Positions 45,634-56,126 of a DNA stretch of 64,000 nt are shown piece after piece. The notes under the pieces are model-generated. The model did not search any database, was not told the DNA's origin, and saw only the letters and a program-made list of their open reading frames with translations. The stretch's first letter is position 1. Every line of letters begins with the position of its first letter. The translations under genes were made by a program, and so were the position numbers. The stretch covers positions 35,203,175 through 35,267,174 of the forward strand of contig OZ018327.1 in NCBI GenBank assembly GCA_963969495.1, given 5' to 3'. Source of the DNA: Ceratothoa steindachneri (lineage: Eukaryota; Arthropoda; Malacostraca; Isopoda; Cymothoidae).

Positions 45634-47830
45634 CACTGGCCTGCGTTTCAAAACTTTTTTAAAAGGTCAAGGGTTTTCCAACTGATTTAGGATCCTTTTT
45701 GCTGAATTCAAAAATATCATTCATTTTCTTTGGTGAGGTCTGGTTTCTAAGATACACTCGATTTTTATTACAGCATATTTTTCCCAAATGGCGCTATCAT
45801 CCAAGCGTAGATGGGCTTTGTTTTTGCCACAGCTGGTCATGGGTTACCTTAAATAACTAGTTATTCTTTCTATTTTCAGGTTAGTTGTGCAGTACGATGG
45901 ATCTGAAGTGTAAGAACCATCCTAACAAATTTTGTTTCATCTGCGGACACGTGGTTCTTCCAGACCGTCAAGCGAAAATCACGGATTTTGTGAAGAAGTC
46001 TTATTACGCTTATTTGGAATCAAACTAGGGGACCAAGATAAGGCATTAGCGCCCCATATCTGCTTCAAAACATGTGTGGAGAACTTACGGGATTGAAGGA
46101 ATAGGAAAAGAAAGAGTATGCCATTTGGTGTCCTAATGGTGTGGAGGGAAGGGAAAGATCACGTGACCAACTGCTACTTCTGCATGACAAATTTAAAAGG
46201 CATCAATCGCAAGAACAAGCACCATGTTCAATACCCTGATGTTCCTTCTGACATAAAGCCAATCCCCCATGGACCAGATGTTCCTGTTCCTGAGCCGGAT
46301 GTCATCATGGAATCTAGTTCTGATTCCGAATCTACTGACATGACTGATACAGGTAAGTGTAGTGCATACGAGCCAGAAGAGGACGACCGATCGGTGCCAT
46401 TGACCCAAGCCGAACTCAACGACTTGACACAAGACCGGAACCTATCTAAGGAGTCTGCCCATCTGCTGGGTTCTCGTCTTCAAGAGAAACATCTACTTGC
46501 CCCTGGAATAATGTTCTATTGGTATCGGGAACGCGAGAGCGAATTAAGAAAATTCTTTATGTTCAATGAAGCGTCTTCACTAATCTACTGTAACAATATT
46601 GCTGAACTGATGAAATCAATGGGTATGAAGTATGTTGCCATGGAATGGAGACTTTTATTAACTCGTATAACAGAATTCTCAAGGCAGTTCTTCTGAATAA
46701 CGGAAATAAGTTTTCATCAATCCCTGTTGGACACTCGGCTGAAATGAGAGAATCCCACAACAGCATGAAACGTCTGTTGTCTGCTGTCAATTACCAGGAA
46801 CATAAATGGTTGATTTGTGGAAATCTTAAAGTTGTTGGACTCATCCTAGGACTTCAAGGTGGGTACACAAAGTATCCATGCTTTTTGTGCTTGTGCGATA
46901 GTCGGGCTGACGACCAGCATTATGAGAGACAAGAGTGGCCATCAAGACAAGGATTAGAACCCGGGTCACACAATGTTCTGTCCCACCCTCTGGTTGAACC
47001 AAGCAAGGTGTTACTTCCACCCCTACACATCAAACTCGGCCTAATTAAGAACTTTGTAAAAGCACTGGACAGGGAAGGTGGAGGATTTGCCTTCCTCCAC
47101 CCCAAGTTCAAAGGAATCAGCATGGAGAAGCTTAAGGCAGGTATATTTGATGGTCCTCAGATAAGAGAACTCCTAAAAGTCTCTAGTTTGATGATTCATT
47201 AAATCCGACCGAACTCTCTGCCTGGCTGTCCCTTAAGTTAGTCATTGCAAACTTCCTTGGTAACCACAGAAGTCCTCAGTACCAGAAGATGGTTGATGAC
47301 TTAATGGAGAATTTCCGCAAACTTGGTGCGCCTATGTCAGTGAAAATGCACTTTCTTCGGTCCCATCTGGACTATTTTCCAGAAAATTGCGGAGACTTCA
47401 GTGAAGAACAGGGTGAGCGCTTTTACCAAGACATCCGTGTCATGGAGGAACGCTATCAAGGCCAATGGGATGTGAACTTTCTGGATGACTACTGTTGGTG
47501 CCTTAAGAGGGATATGGCGTCTGCTCGGCACAATCGGAGGTCACTGAAGAGACCATTCATCCATGAGTAGCTTATTTTGTGCATTGTACTATTCATGCTA
47601 TCTATTAAAAAATATTCTGTAAACCTTCTGTGAGTAAATCGCTCCAATATTTTCTATTATGTGTTTCATTCACAACAAATATTTGGAAATATAGGAGTTT
47701 TTGGTATGTGCTCATATTTCAAAAACCTGACCTGATTGGGTAAAATGAGCATGATTTTCAGATTCAGTGCAAAAAACTGATCTAAAATCAGGTATTATAT
47801 ATTTGACCTTGAAAACAACGCAGACCAGTG
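45634..47830 (+). mobile_element. CACTA-like (CMC) DNA transposon, 2197 bp
   Basis: The left end CACTGGCCTGCGTT and the right end CACTGGTCTGCGTT (reverse-complement view) are terminal inverted repeats. They stay similar inward for roughly 90 bp (AAGGTCAA, CTGATTTAG / CTGATTTTAG, TTTTTGC..CTGAAT). A 3-bp target duplication TAA (45631-45633 and 47831-47833) lies in the family head sequence of Helitron-like copy B. Its empty form is CTCTATAATTTAAG elsewhere in the window. CACTG termini plus 3-bp duplications point to the CACTA/EnSpm superfamily. The encoded protein is described separately. Confidence 0.8.
45897..47569 (+). pseudogene. repeat-encoded protein of the CACTA-like element, broken
   Basis: The start MDLKCKNHPNKFCFICGHVV (45897-45956) has a C-x-C..C-x2-C zinc-binding look. 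A frameshift near 46010 and a TGA near 46096 interrupt it. The frame 46118-46696 has FGVLMVWREGKDHVTNCYFC, NRKNKHHVQYP, an acidic Ser-rich stretch and KESAHLLGSRLQEKHLLAPG. After another shift, 46700-47200 reads VGLILGLQGGYTKYPCFLCL, SRADDQHYERQEWP and LLPPLHIKLGLIKNFVKALD. The last part (47200-47569) has KMHFLRSHLDYFPENCGD, EEQGERFYQDI and YCWCLKRD before the stop. This protein family recurs in arthropod genomes from memory. Its position inside the terminal repeats suggests it is the element's transposase. Confidence 0.75.
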
Positions 47831-48339
47831 TAATTTAAGAAGGGGATTTTCTTGAGTATTTGAATAATAATTTAATCTTAGTTTTGTTATGGCTTATGTT
47901 TTTTATCAAAATTATTTCTAATAATTCTTTTATAATATCAAAAAACAAAATGGTGAAGTCCAGAAATAAATATGAGTATCGAAATTTTGTGAATTTGTTA
48001 AAACCTAAAGAATTACAAATGGTGAAGTTCAGAAAATTTATTTTTATATATCTTCTTCTATAACTATATTTTAGCAACTTGATATTTTGAAAGGGGAAAA
48101 TTTAGTTTAGAGTTCCTTCTTAAAATTATTATAATTGGCGAAGTTCAGGAAATTGATAAAAATTTAACCATGGCTGCTTTTTTTTAGATTTTAAATTTTA
48201 ATCTTACTGGTGAAGCCATTGTCTGGTTCTATCAATAATTAATGTGTCTCCCTTTTGATTTTATAACCACTTTTATGCATTTTTGCATACTTGAGACTAA
48301 GATGGCACAGGTGTTTGGCTCAATTTTCTGCCAGTCTTC

Positions 48340-49362
48340 ATAATTTTGGCTGTTAATTCACTTTTTGAGGAACATTTGTGCACCGTCACTCATGTGCCCA
48401 AGTGTGACCACAAATGTTTAATCGGGTTGAGGTCTGAAGATTAAGGGACGCCATTCCATCAAAGTCACCCCTTTCTCTTAAACCAATCCTTTGAAACTCT
48501 AGATGTGTGGCATAGAGCATTGTCTTGATAGAAGATTACACTATTTGATCTGTCATAATTGAAAGTTTTACCTCAGGATGGTTGATAAACCTGGTCTAAC
48601 ATGCTGGTGTAAGTGTTGGAAAATTCATTCTGCCCTCACAGGGTAACAACAATCCTGGACTTGAAGACAACATGCATCCCCAAACCATTACAGTGCCACC
48701 TCAAAATTTGACTGTTGGGACACACATCTCGGATCATAAGCTTCCTCAACACTTCGACGAACATAAACAGCTCCAGGGATTCCAAAGTTCTGAGGAGAAA
48801 TATAAATTTTATTGATCTTTTTGGTATCCAATAAAAATGTGTACAATCATAATAAATTGGTAGAAACTAATGTGTAAAACCTACCTCCAAGTTGCTTTCA
48901 TCAGACCTAAACAACTTTAGCCCAATCATCATCAGTCTAATCTTCAAGCTCTTTTTGCCCAAGACAATCGCTTCTTCTTGTTCACCTGAGACAGCCACGG
49001 TTTCTCTCTAGCCTTACATCCTTTGAGCCTAGCTTCTAATAACCTTCTTCTTACTGGGCGTCTTGATATCTCTGTGTTTGTTGCTTCTTGAAACTCAGCA
49101 GCTACATCGTAAGAGGTTTTTTTCATATCAGCCAGAGATGTCCTTTTCAGCAACCTCTATTCCCTCGGAGTTGTACACCTTTAGCGACCTTGATCAACAC
49201 AGTTTTTGAAAGAATTGGTCTCATTGTACCTTCGAATGGTTGTTTGGACACGTTTTTACCAGCGTTTCTATTTTCTTGAAATTTTGACTTGGGATAATCC
49301 CTCTCTGGACAATGCAATGATTTCAGCTCTTTGAGCTTCAAGAATCTGTTTCTTAGGAGACA
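48340..49362 (-). pseudogene. Tc1 transposase, decayed
   Basis: On the minus strand, MSPKKQILEAQRAEIIALSR (from 49362) and EGLSQVKISRK form the first helix-turn-helix. LKRTSLADMKKTSYDVAAEF, ISRRPVRRRLLEARLKGCKA and KPWLSQVNKKKRLSWAKRA (49153-48944) form the second DNA-binding half. In shifting frames beyond come SDESN-like (about 48900), MVWGCM-like and QDNALCHTS..S.DWF-like pieces (about 48530). Then comes a SLNLQ/DLNPIKHLW-like block (about 48430). Stops are frequent, so it is not functional. Confidence 0.8.
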
Positions 49363-49663
49363 TTTTTAACAAAAAATTACCACTTGCAAGTTAACAATAA
49401 GATAATCACTGAAAAAATAAGAATAAACGTTAGTATCACACATTGAATCGCAGAAGGTTGCCCAACCACTTATACACAATATGCAAAAATGCATTAAAGC
49501 GGTTATAAAAGGAAAAGGAGGACACATCAAATATTAATTATTGATAGAATCTATGCAAAAATGTTTTTTTTCTGTATTATGTCATGTATGAAATAAATGA
49601 TTTCCATCATATTCTTTACTTTTTCATACCTACCCCATAATTCTGGCCAAAGCAGTATATATA

Positions 49664-50135
49664 AAAAAAGAACTTAATAGTGAGTTATGATATATGATAG
49701 TGAAAACACTGTATAAGAGCCTAGAATTTATTTACGAGACTAGTTTCGGTATGAAGTTTACAATACCCTCTTCAGTCGTCTACTGAGAATGGAATGAACA
49801 CAAAACTCGCTACACACTCTCAAATTCACGAGAAAAGAAAAAAAAACGGAGAAAAAGGGTCATTAATCAGGGGGGGGGGGTTCTAAGATCATTAACTATA
49901 CTCTTTACGGTCAGGTTCCAGGAATAGGAGCTACATTTAATTTGACCGTCAGAAAGATTGAAATTGGGGATTTCTCCTATTAGTATCGATTCTACAATTT
50001 TTATTTTACGGAAATCTGACATCTGACATCACCTTTATGTTCATATATGCGGGGTTTTTTTATTTTGTCCGTGTCTCTCCTATATAGAACGAGGAACATT
50101 TAGTGGATTCACACGGGATTACATATACACCTGCC
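49664..50135 (-). pseudogene. Penelope-like element 3' end with GIY-YIG fragment
   Basis: On the minus strand AGVYVIPCES...FYIGET (about 50147-50085) is the GIY-YIG core. KVMSDVRFP and IPNFNLSD-like segments follow in broken frames to about 49900, as in C-termini of Penelope-like proteins. The region then continues into a terminal sequence with a hammerhead motif and ends against a short TATATA run at 49656-49662. The same terminal sequence forms the palindrome at 36547-36632. Confidence 0.72.
49735..49785 (-). ncRNA. hammerhead ribozyme-like motif, CTGAAGA variant
   Basis: On the minus strand CTGAAGA (49769-49775) fits the CUGANGA core. GGTAT and ATACC pair as stem II around a 10-base loop, GAAAC follows, then TAGTC. 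Stem I and stem III are short and unverified. Its position in a Penelope-like terminal repeat supports the reading. Confidence 0.55.
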
Positions 50136-50349
50136 TCATTTGGCTGATCCACTAACTGTCTTCTGCCAAAACCAGAAAATCAAATCCCAGAAAAACAGGT
50201 GGCTCGCTATTGCACCCAAGGATGTGCCCAGAGTTATGCCGTTGAAACTTCAAGCGGTGCTCATGGTCATCGGTGTCGTCAGCAGTGAAGGTGACGGCAT
50301 GCCACCCCAGTTCTTTCCTGCAAGCCTCAGGCTAAACACAGATGGCTAA
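50136..50349 (+). pseudogene. Tc1/mariner-type transposase core fragment
   Basis: FCQNQKIKSQKNRWLAIAPK, DVPRVM and VLMVIGVVSSEGDGMPPQFF then FPASLRLNTDG (50158-50346) resemble the region after the first catalytic Asp in transposases of the TACAGGGTG-ended Tc1/mariner group. The catalytic Asp residues and both ends are missing. It is a 210-bp scrap between a Penelope end and a DIRS-like RT. Confidence 0.7.
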
Positions 50350-50429
50350 ATCTGTATTTGGGAGCAGAGTGGTGAAGTTCTAGACCGACTAAGAAACCTC
50401 AGTCGCAATCAACAGATACCCGCGCTGCC

Positions 50430-51540
50430 CATCGATTGTTCCCGGTTCCAAAACCCAATGAAACAGTTCGTCTCGTCTACGACATGAGCCCCGTCTCGGA
50501 ACATTTCAAACCTCCTAGCTTCCAGCTTCCTTCGGTCAATAAGGTCCTCACCGCTGCCTCACCGAATGATTACGCCATCAAACTTGACCTTAAGGACGGC
50601 TTTTACCATCTCCTTCTCCACCCAAAGGCCCGTTCTCTCTTTGGGGTCTCTACCGCCGGCAGAAAGTTCGGGTTCACCGTGTCCCTATGGGCTTTCCCTG
50701 TAGTCCTTTTCTCGTGCAGCGGCCCGTCTCCTCTGTCGTCAATTACCGGGCTTGACGCCGCAACTGCACCGCTCACACATACATCGATGACATCCACCTC
50801 GTCGGCCGGCCACGCAACCTGCGAAAGTGCGTAAAGGCGATTGGTGACAGTTCGTTAAAAGTGAACAAGGATAAAAGTGTTTTGCTCCCTACTAGGACCA
50901 TTGTTTATTTAGGTCTTCGTATCGACCTTAAGCGCCGAAAAGTCGCCTTCACCAGTGCCTTAACTAATAAAGTGCGTAATGCCGGGGCCTATCTTAGTGA
51001 TAATATGGCCCTCAGGAAAACCTGGCTTCGTATGGCAGACCTAATTAACTTTATATCACCTGTGCCCAAGCTTCCTTTCATATGGGTGCAACTTTGCTTC
51101 AAGCAGCTTCATCTCCCCCGTCCAGAGAATGTTCGCCCTTTGCTTCCACTTATCACAACTAAGTGGCTTAATGGCGACGCCGTAAAGATTCCCCTTTGAT
51201 TTCCTATTCGGATGCCTCCGAATCGGGCTTGGGCATCACCATGGCCGGGACCTCCCTTGCAATTCCTACCGCGGACCTTCACCTTACGGGCATCTTTGGC
51301 AAGGAAAGTTTTGCTCTTTTTCTCACTTATCTCTTGTGTCCCAATGCCCGGATTTACGAGTATAATATGGCGGCCATTTGGAATTTCGCTCGGGGTAAAC
51401 TGCCACCCTCGATCCTCTATCTCCTCTCTGACGCCTCCAGATCCGCCTCCTCAAGGACCTTCAAATCTTCCGCGCTGAACATCGCATACGTCTGCTCCGT
51501 CGCTAATATGGCTGATGCAGTATCCCGAAGCTTCCGCTAA
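50430..51540 (+). pseudogene. DIRS-like reverse transcriptase and RNase H
   Basis: RT motifs: LVYDMSPVSEHFKPPSFQLP (50472-50531), IKLDLKDGFYHLLLHP (motif A) and a shifted YIDDI at 50780-50794 (motif C). SVLLPTRTIVYLGLRIDLKR (50876-50935) follows. RNase H: SYSDASESGLGI (51202-51237), a FALF..LL.. helix with the expected Glu (KESFAL), and ADAVSRSFR just before the stop. Two frameshifts (about 50690 and 51190) break it. The VYDLSP / DLKDGFYH style and short RNase H resemble tyrosine-recombinase retrotransposons (DIRS/Ngaro), but no recombinase or split repeats were seen. A diverged Ty3/gypsy origin is possible. Confidence 0.7.
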
Positions 51541-52089
51541 GGCAAATATGGCCTCTCCTGCGGTCCTACTGGGGATATATAAGAAGCTTCCTAACCAGGA
51601 TAACGCATGGTCGTTTGAACTCGCATCGCTTACAGTCACCTCGTCGGCTCCCCGCCCTCCCTGCACCCGTTTTTGGATTGTATAGCTTCTCCCCATGTGT
51701 CTTCTTTTTCATTCTTCTTGTAAAAAAAAATTGTCTTTTATTCACGAAGTTTATCTGTAAACTTCACTTTTGTACTTTCAATAAAAAAAAAGGTCCTCTT
51801 TCTCCGGTGGGACGGGGGGGTCTTCAAGAAGACAAATTGACCAAAATTTGACGAATATATCTCAAAAAAATATATGTACTTTTATTTTTTCCTGGGAGAT
51901 TCATCATGGGTTCATGGGGTTTTTTTTGTGTTTTTATAAGTTTCAATGTAAGTTTTTTGGTCAGGTTCGAGATTTCTGCTCCAGAAGTCATAGTTGGGGG
52001 TTATGCATTGGTTGTACATTTTTCTTTTTGGAGTCATGGTCTTTTTGCTTTTGGAGATGATACTTGACTTTGCAAATGCCTTTGAGCAC
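51541..52089. other. no recognisable feature
   Basis: T-rich sequence between the RT-RNase H relic and the LINE. Frames at 51615-52060 have no motif. Confidence 0.4.
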
Positions 52090-53830
52090 CGAGTGATTTT
52101 ATGTTGTATTTTTTTTTTTAACTTTTTCCCGCTGACATTTTAATCTGTTGACCCAGATAGATATATTTGTCTATTTATTTCAATTTGCTCGTTGTCAATT
52201 GTAGTGTTTATCATGGAGACCTCACGGTGGCTTGTCATGACTCTTTGTTTTTCCAAGATATATTTTTAGGCCTTTTTTGCTTTCAAAATTAAGTTCTTAA
52301 AGTATTTTTTGAATCTCTTTTATGTTATCAATATGAGTACAATATCATCTATGAATCAATTTTCCCTCTATGACCCATTGGCGTTCCTCAGCGACATTAG
52401 ATTTCATAGAGCTTAATTACTTTATTCACAATGTTTCGTTCAATAGCTGCGGGAAATTAGATAGTAAATATGTAGCTAAGAAACTTTATCTGAACAATAA
52501 TTTGTGAAATATTTCATTCAAGCGTTTTTATACCAGTTGCCCAATAGCGATTATTTCTAAAAAATAACTTGGGTCATAGAGGGTTAATGCCCGTGTTATA
52601 ATAATTTAATCTCCTGAATATTTTGTCTAGACAGGATGTGAACAATTTCGGACAGCGAGAATATCCTTGTCTTAGAACTTTCCGTAATTGAAAGATGTCT
52701 GAATCCTTATCAAGTCTAATGAAGGATCTGCAATTTTGGTATATGTCTTCAAGGATATTTATGTAGACCGTTATTCTTCAAAGCTGCTATGACCGCTGTT
52801 GTATCTTTTGAATCAAATGTTTTATGTTCATCTACAAGTACTACTTATCACTAACTCTATAATTTAAGAAGGGGATTTTTTTGAGTATTTAAATAATAAT
52901 TTCATCTTAGTTTGGTTATGACTTATGTTTTTTTATCAAAGTTCAGAAATAAATATAAGTATCGTAATCTTTTGATTTTTTAAAACCCCAAAGAATTAAA
53001 AATAGTGAAGTTCAGAAAATTTATTTTTATAGATCTCTTCTATTCTTCTATAACTATATTTACGCAACCTGATATTTTGAAAGGGTGTAAATTTAGGTTA
53101 GAATTCCTTTTTAAAATTAATCTTAGTAGCGAAGCGCAAGCTCCCCTCGTAGAAGGGAGTGGCGAAGCCATTGCCTGGTATAGTTATACTTTACTCTGAA
53201 GTTTTCTCAATAAGCTGGTCAAGAGTCTGTATATGGTGAATCGTTGAGAAGCCTTTTATGAAGCCAGCTTGTTGTCCTAGCTGTTGGTCATCTAGCTGGT
53301 TTGGCAGTTTGTTGGGATTGACTCTTGTGGAGAGTTTCTAAACACACGAGAAAAGGCTGATTGGTCTTTAGTTTGTACAGTCCGTTTGATCGCTTATTTA
53401 TGTAGAAAAATTATTATGGCACTGTGCCGGTCCCCGGGAATCTTGCATTGTTTAAGACATTCAGTGAAAGACAAGTTAGCTTGTCCACAATCACATCTCC
53501 AGACTATTTCTACATGTTCGAAGTGATGTTATCTGGGCCTGATGCTTTGTGATCCAAAATATTTGTTTGATATTAATTTCTGATTTGAGAAAGTCTAGGA
53601 CATTAGTGGGTGTTGTTGGCCTGTTACGATTTTTTTATATTGTCGTTGTTGCTTGAGGACAACTTTTCATAGTACTACTTTGTTCTTTTAGCTATTTTCT
53701 CGTTCCTGATGATTGTACCCAGTTCCTCTCCCATAGCAATTATGTGAGATCTTTCCTTATAGATGTCTCTTTTTAGCCATTTTATGCCCATTTTCTTCTT
53801 TGATGGACTTCAACAATGTTTGCATTATAT
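52090..53830 (-). pseudogene. RTE-like LINE reverse transcriptase, split by a Helitron-like copy
   Basis: On the minus strand and in shifting frames: GPDNITS (about 53545), FTECLKQCKIPGDRHSAIII (53475-53410), then QQLGQQAGFIKGFSTIHHIQ-like (about 53290-53230). After the insert at 52848-53178 come AFDS-like KTFDSKDTTAVIAALKNN (about 52835-52770), a RQGYS..PKLFTSCLDKIF-like block (about 52650-52610), FIDDIVLI (about 52360) and YIYLGQQI (about 52165). These are RT motifs 0 to E of RTE/CRE-style LINEs. Heavy decay, with no start or stop of the ORF. Confidence 0.8.
52848..53178 (+). mobile_element. Helitron-like element copy C (331 bp)
   Basis: It starts A|TCACTAACTCTATAATTT without the (ATC)n tract and ends GCCATTGCCTGG|T. 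Near the 3' end CTCCC..GGGAG (about 53132-53150) forms a clear hairpin 18 bp before the end. The flanks join into continuous LINE reverse transcriptase sequence with no target duplication. It is the shortest and cleanest copy. Confidence 0.75.
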
Positions 53831-54912
53831 TTTCTGATGTCAGCTCTCTGTTCTTTTCTTTTATATTAGCTTGTTTGTGCTAATTCAATTTGTTGATTGT
53901 GTTTGTTGCTTTAATGATTTTCACTTCTCATTAAACTTTCAGTTGTTGTTGTTTTTATTTGTGTTTCATTATATTTTTAAGCAGTGTTTGTCATGTGTTT
54001 CATCAGGTTATATTGTTCATCGCTTGTATATTGCTGGTCTGGTTGGGGGGGGGGGATTTTTATGGTATGCTCTCTGAAGAAGGCGCAGGAATTCTGGAAC
54101 GGTTTTTTTCTGGAACTTAATGGGCTAATTTTTTTTAATGGAATAACTTAATTTCTCTTTCTGAATACTAATGTTTATCCTACATCTGATCATCCTGTTA
54201 TCACAGGTCAAAAGATTTCCTCCTTTTAGCCTCCAGTCTTGTTCGGAGTTTAATAAAGTTTTCTCCCGATAACAATCAATCTTAACTCTTAAATTATCCC
54301 AAACGAGATAACAATGAGGCGGATATTTTCGGGTTCTATTATCAAAGGCGGCCAATTAGAGGAAACAGAAAAGGAGATAACAAGAAGGATTACGCAGAAA
54401 GAATGCATGAATTGCACCACACAACAAACGTACATCGAAGATATTCAGCGCACGCCAATCTACTAACCACTCTCCACAAGCGAAGTCCCTCGCCTGTTTA
54501 GTCGAGAGAAACTAGAATATAGTGATGGCAAAAGTGATAAATAAAAAGTTATCGCTTTGCAAATTGGACAAGATTCAATTTAGACTTCATTCAGCTCCTC
54601 TTTATTGGGACTGAATGGTGAGGCTTGATGCTTGACCATTGTCTTTAGCTCCTACCCTCCAACCACACTACAGAGGCAGAGCTCAATTCAACCTAGTCAA
54701 TTCGCAAAGACCCGCCTCTCAGAACTATACTGTAAATAAAAGAATGTGTGGTGGGAAAGTCAGTTATGGGACATCTAGCCAATTCGAACTACTTAAATAG
54801 TTCTAGCCGTTCAGCAGCTAGAACTATCCAGTTCGTTGATCCTACAATAAGATTTAATTTTGTAATAAAAAATTGTCCAGTTCGAAAGTTTGTGTCTTTA
54901 ATATCTTAGTGA

Positions 54913-54916
<4 letters not shown>
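53831..54916. other. unassigned; small hairpin near 54800
   Basis: TAGTTCTAGC..GCTAGAACTA at about 54798-54827 forms a 10-bp hairpin. The block 54560-54900 with AATAAA-like signals could be an LTR fragment, but no pair was found. Confidence 0.3.

Positions 54917-54979
<63 letters not shown>
54917..54979. repeat. (TA)n array
   Basis: Pure TA repeats about 100 bp upstream of a LINE fragment. Confidence 0.97.
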
Positions 54980-54980
<1 letters not shown>

Positions 54981-55084
54981 CCTTTTTCCAAATGAATAGG
55001 AGGCTCCACATGTAAAGCAGGAGGAAATTTGGCATGAACCTGGGGAGAATGGGGTTAGAATCGACCTTATAAAGGCTGGAGGTC

Positions 55085-55760
55085 ACTTTCCTGTTGGCCG
55101 AATAGCTAGTTTGTTTATAAAATGTTTAAGAGAATGTAGGATTACAATGAAATGGTCCAAAGCTTCCGTTATATTCCTTCAAAATAGCGACAAGGAAGAA
55201 TTAAAGAACTACTGGCTAACCCGCCCATTACCCACAACATATGTACAAATTCCATATAAAAGTCATAACCCACTGATTAACCCCAAAACATTAACTGAAA
55301 TGACTACCAAAACAAGCCGCTTCCAGAATCAACTATAGTATTTATTATTATCTGCTTAGCGTTCAATAGTTATTGCAGCGAACGACTGAATCAGAAATAC
55401 CTTTCTCCATGTAGTCCTAGAATATGAAAGAGCGTTTGAATCAGAAAACCGCTTCATTTCTAAGAACACAACAGAAATAATAAATGATCAGAACCAACAT
55501 TGACGTGTTTTTTGTATATATAAGAAACAATCACAAAAATGTATGTGATTTAAAATACTTAAAATATCCGAAAGGAAAATATCACAAACAAGCCCAAGCA
55601 TTTTCGTGTTTAAATCTTAAAAGGCAGAATTACAATCAGCAAAAGAATCAATCCAAGTGAAAAGAAAGAACATAGATGGATCACTGTGTAAGACCACAGC
55701 AAATCATGTAGTCTAAGAGGAAAAGGTTCGGAAAAATTTTTGAGGGGTAGGGAGAGTTAA
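55085..55760 (+). pseudogene. RTE-like LINE reverse transcriptase relic
   Basis: LFIKCLRECRITMKWSKASV, then IFLQNSDKEELKNYWLTRPL (55108-55235), is the segment leading to LKNYRPI-LLPTTY of LINE RTs. VVLEYERAFES (about 55420-55452) is motif A with the catalytic Asp changed to Glu. FRNNHKNVC-like and an NIDGS-like piece (about 55670) mark the later palm. Premature stops and indels are frequent. Endonuclease and C-terminus are missing. Confidence 0.75.
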
Positions 55761-56126
55761 GAGGTCGGTGGCTAGACACTGAAGCGATGTGTATTGTGTG
55801 TGTGATGTTGTGGTATTAGGTTCGACTGGAACAGCGGGAGGAAAAGGAGAGGGAACAAAGAGACGCGCGTTTTCGAAAACGTCGTTCATGTTGCTGTTAA
55901 TTTAAAAGTGGATAGTTGTATGCTGTTCTGGTGTACATGGGGCGTAGGTGTTGTTAGATGTACCCCCAAATATTACATGTGCAGTCTAAGTGTAAGTCGT
56001 GTGGGGCTGGTTAGTCGGGTCTGGTGTGTGTGTGTGTATAGTGTCAAACGGCGGCGCAATAAAGCAGCCACTGGCCTGGAACAGAGTGCGCGCACGGCAC
56101 TATTGGACTGTGCAGCCTCACGCTCC
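55761..56126. other. no recognisable feature
   Basis: GT-rich sequence adjoining the LINE ORF1 relic on its right. Frames on both strands mirror each other and have no motif. Confidence 0.35.

Larger units (their letters stand above)
45598..48226 (+). mobile_element. Helitron-like element copy B, split by a CACTA-like element
   Basis: It starts A|TCATCATC... and, after the microsatellite, ACTAACTCTATAA (45621-45633). It resumes at 47831 with TAATTTAAGAAGGGGATTTT and ends GAAGCCATTGTCTGG|T at 48226. The flanks, read across the insert, rebuild the Tc1 inverted repeat with no target duplication, as expected for a Helitron. The 3' hairpin is lost in this copy. Confidence 0.7.
45497..49656 (-). 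mobile_element. Tc1-like transposon carrying nested insertions
   Basis: The left end TTGGCCAAAATTAT and AGGTATGAAAAAGTGAAGAA (45499-45540) matches the reverse complement of 49570-49656 (TTGGCCAGAATTAT, AGGTATGAAAAAGTAAAGAA) for about 80 bp. The inverted repeat continues after the Helitron-like insert at 48227 (TTCTATCAATAATTAATG) against 49530-49560. TA lies at both outer ends. The element was split by an insertion at 45598-48226. Without it the transposon would be about 1.5 kb, the normal Tc1 size. Confidence 0.82.
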
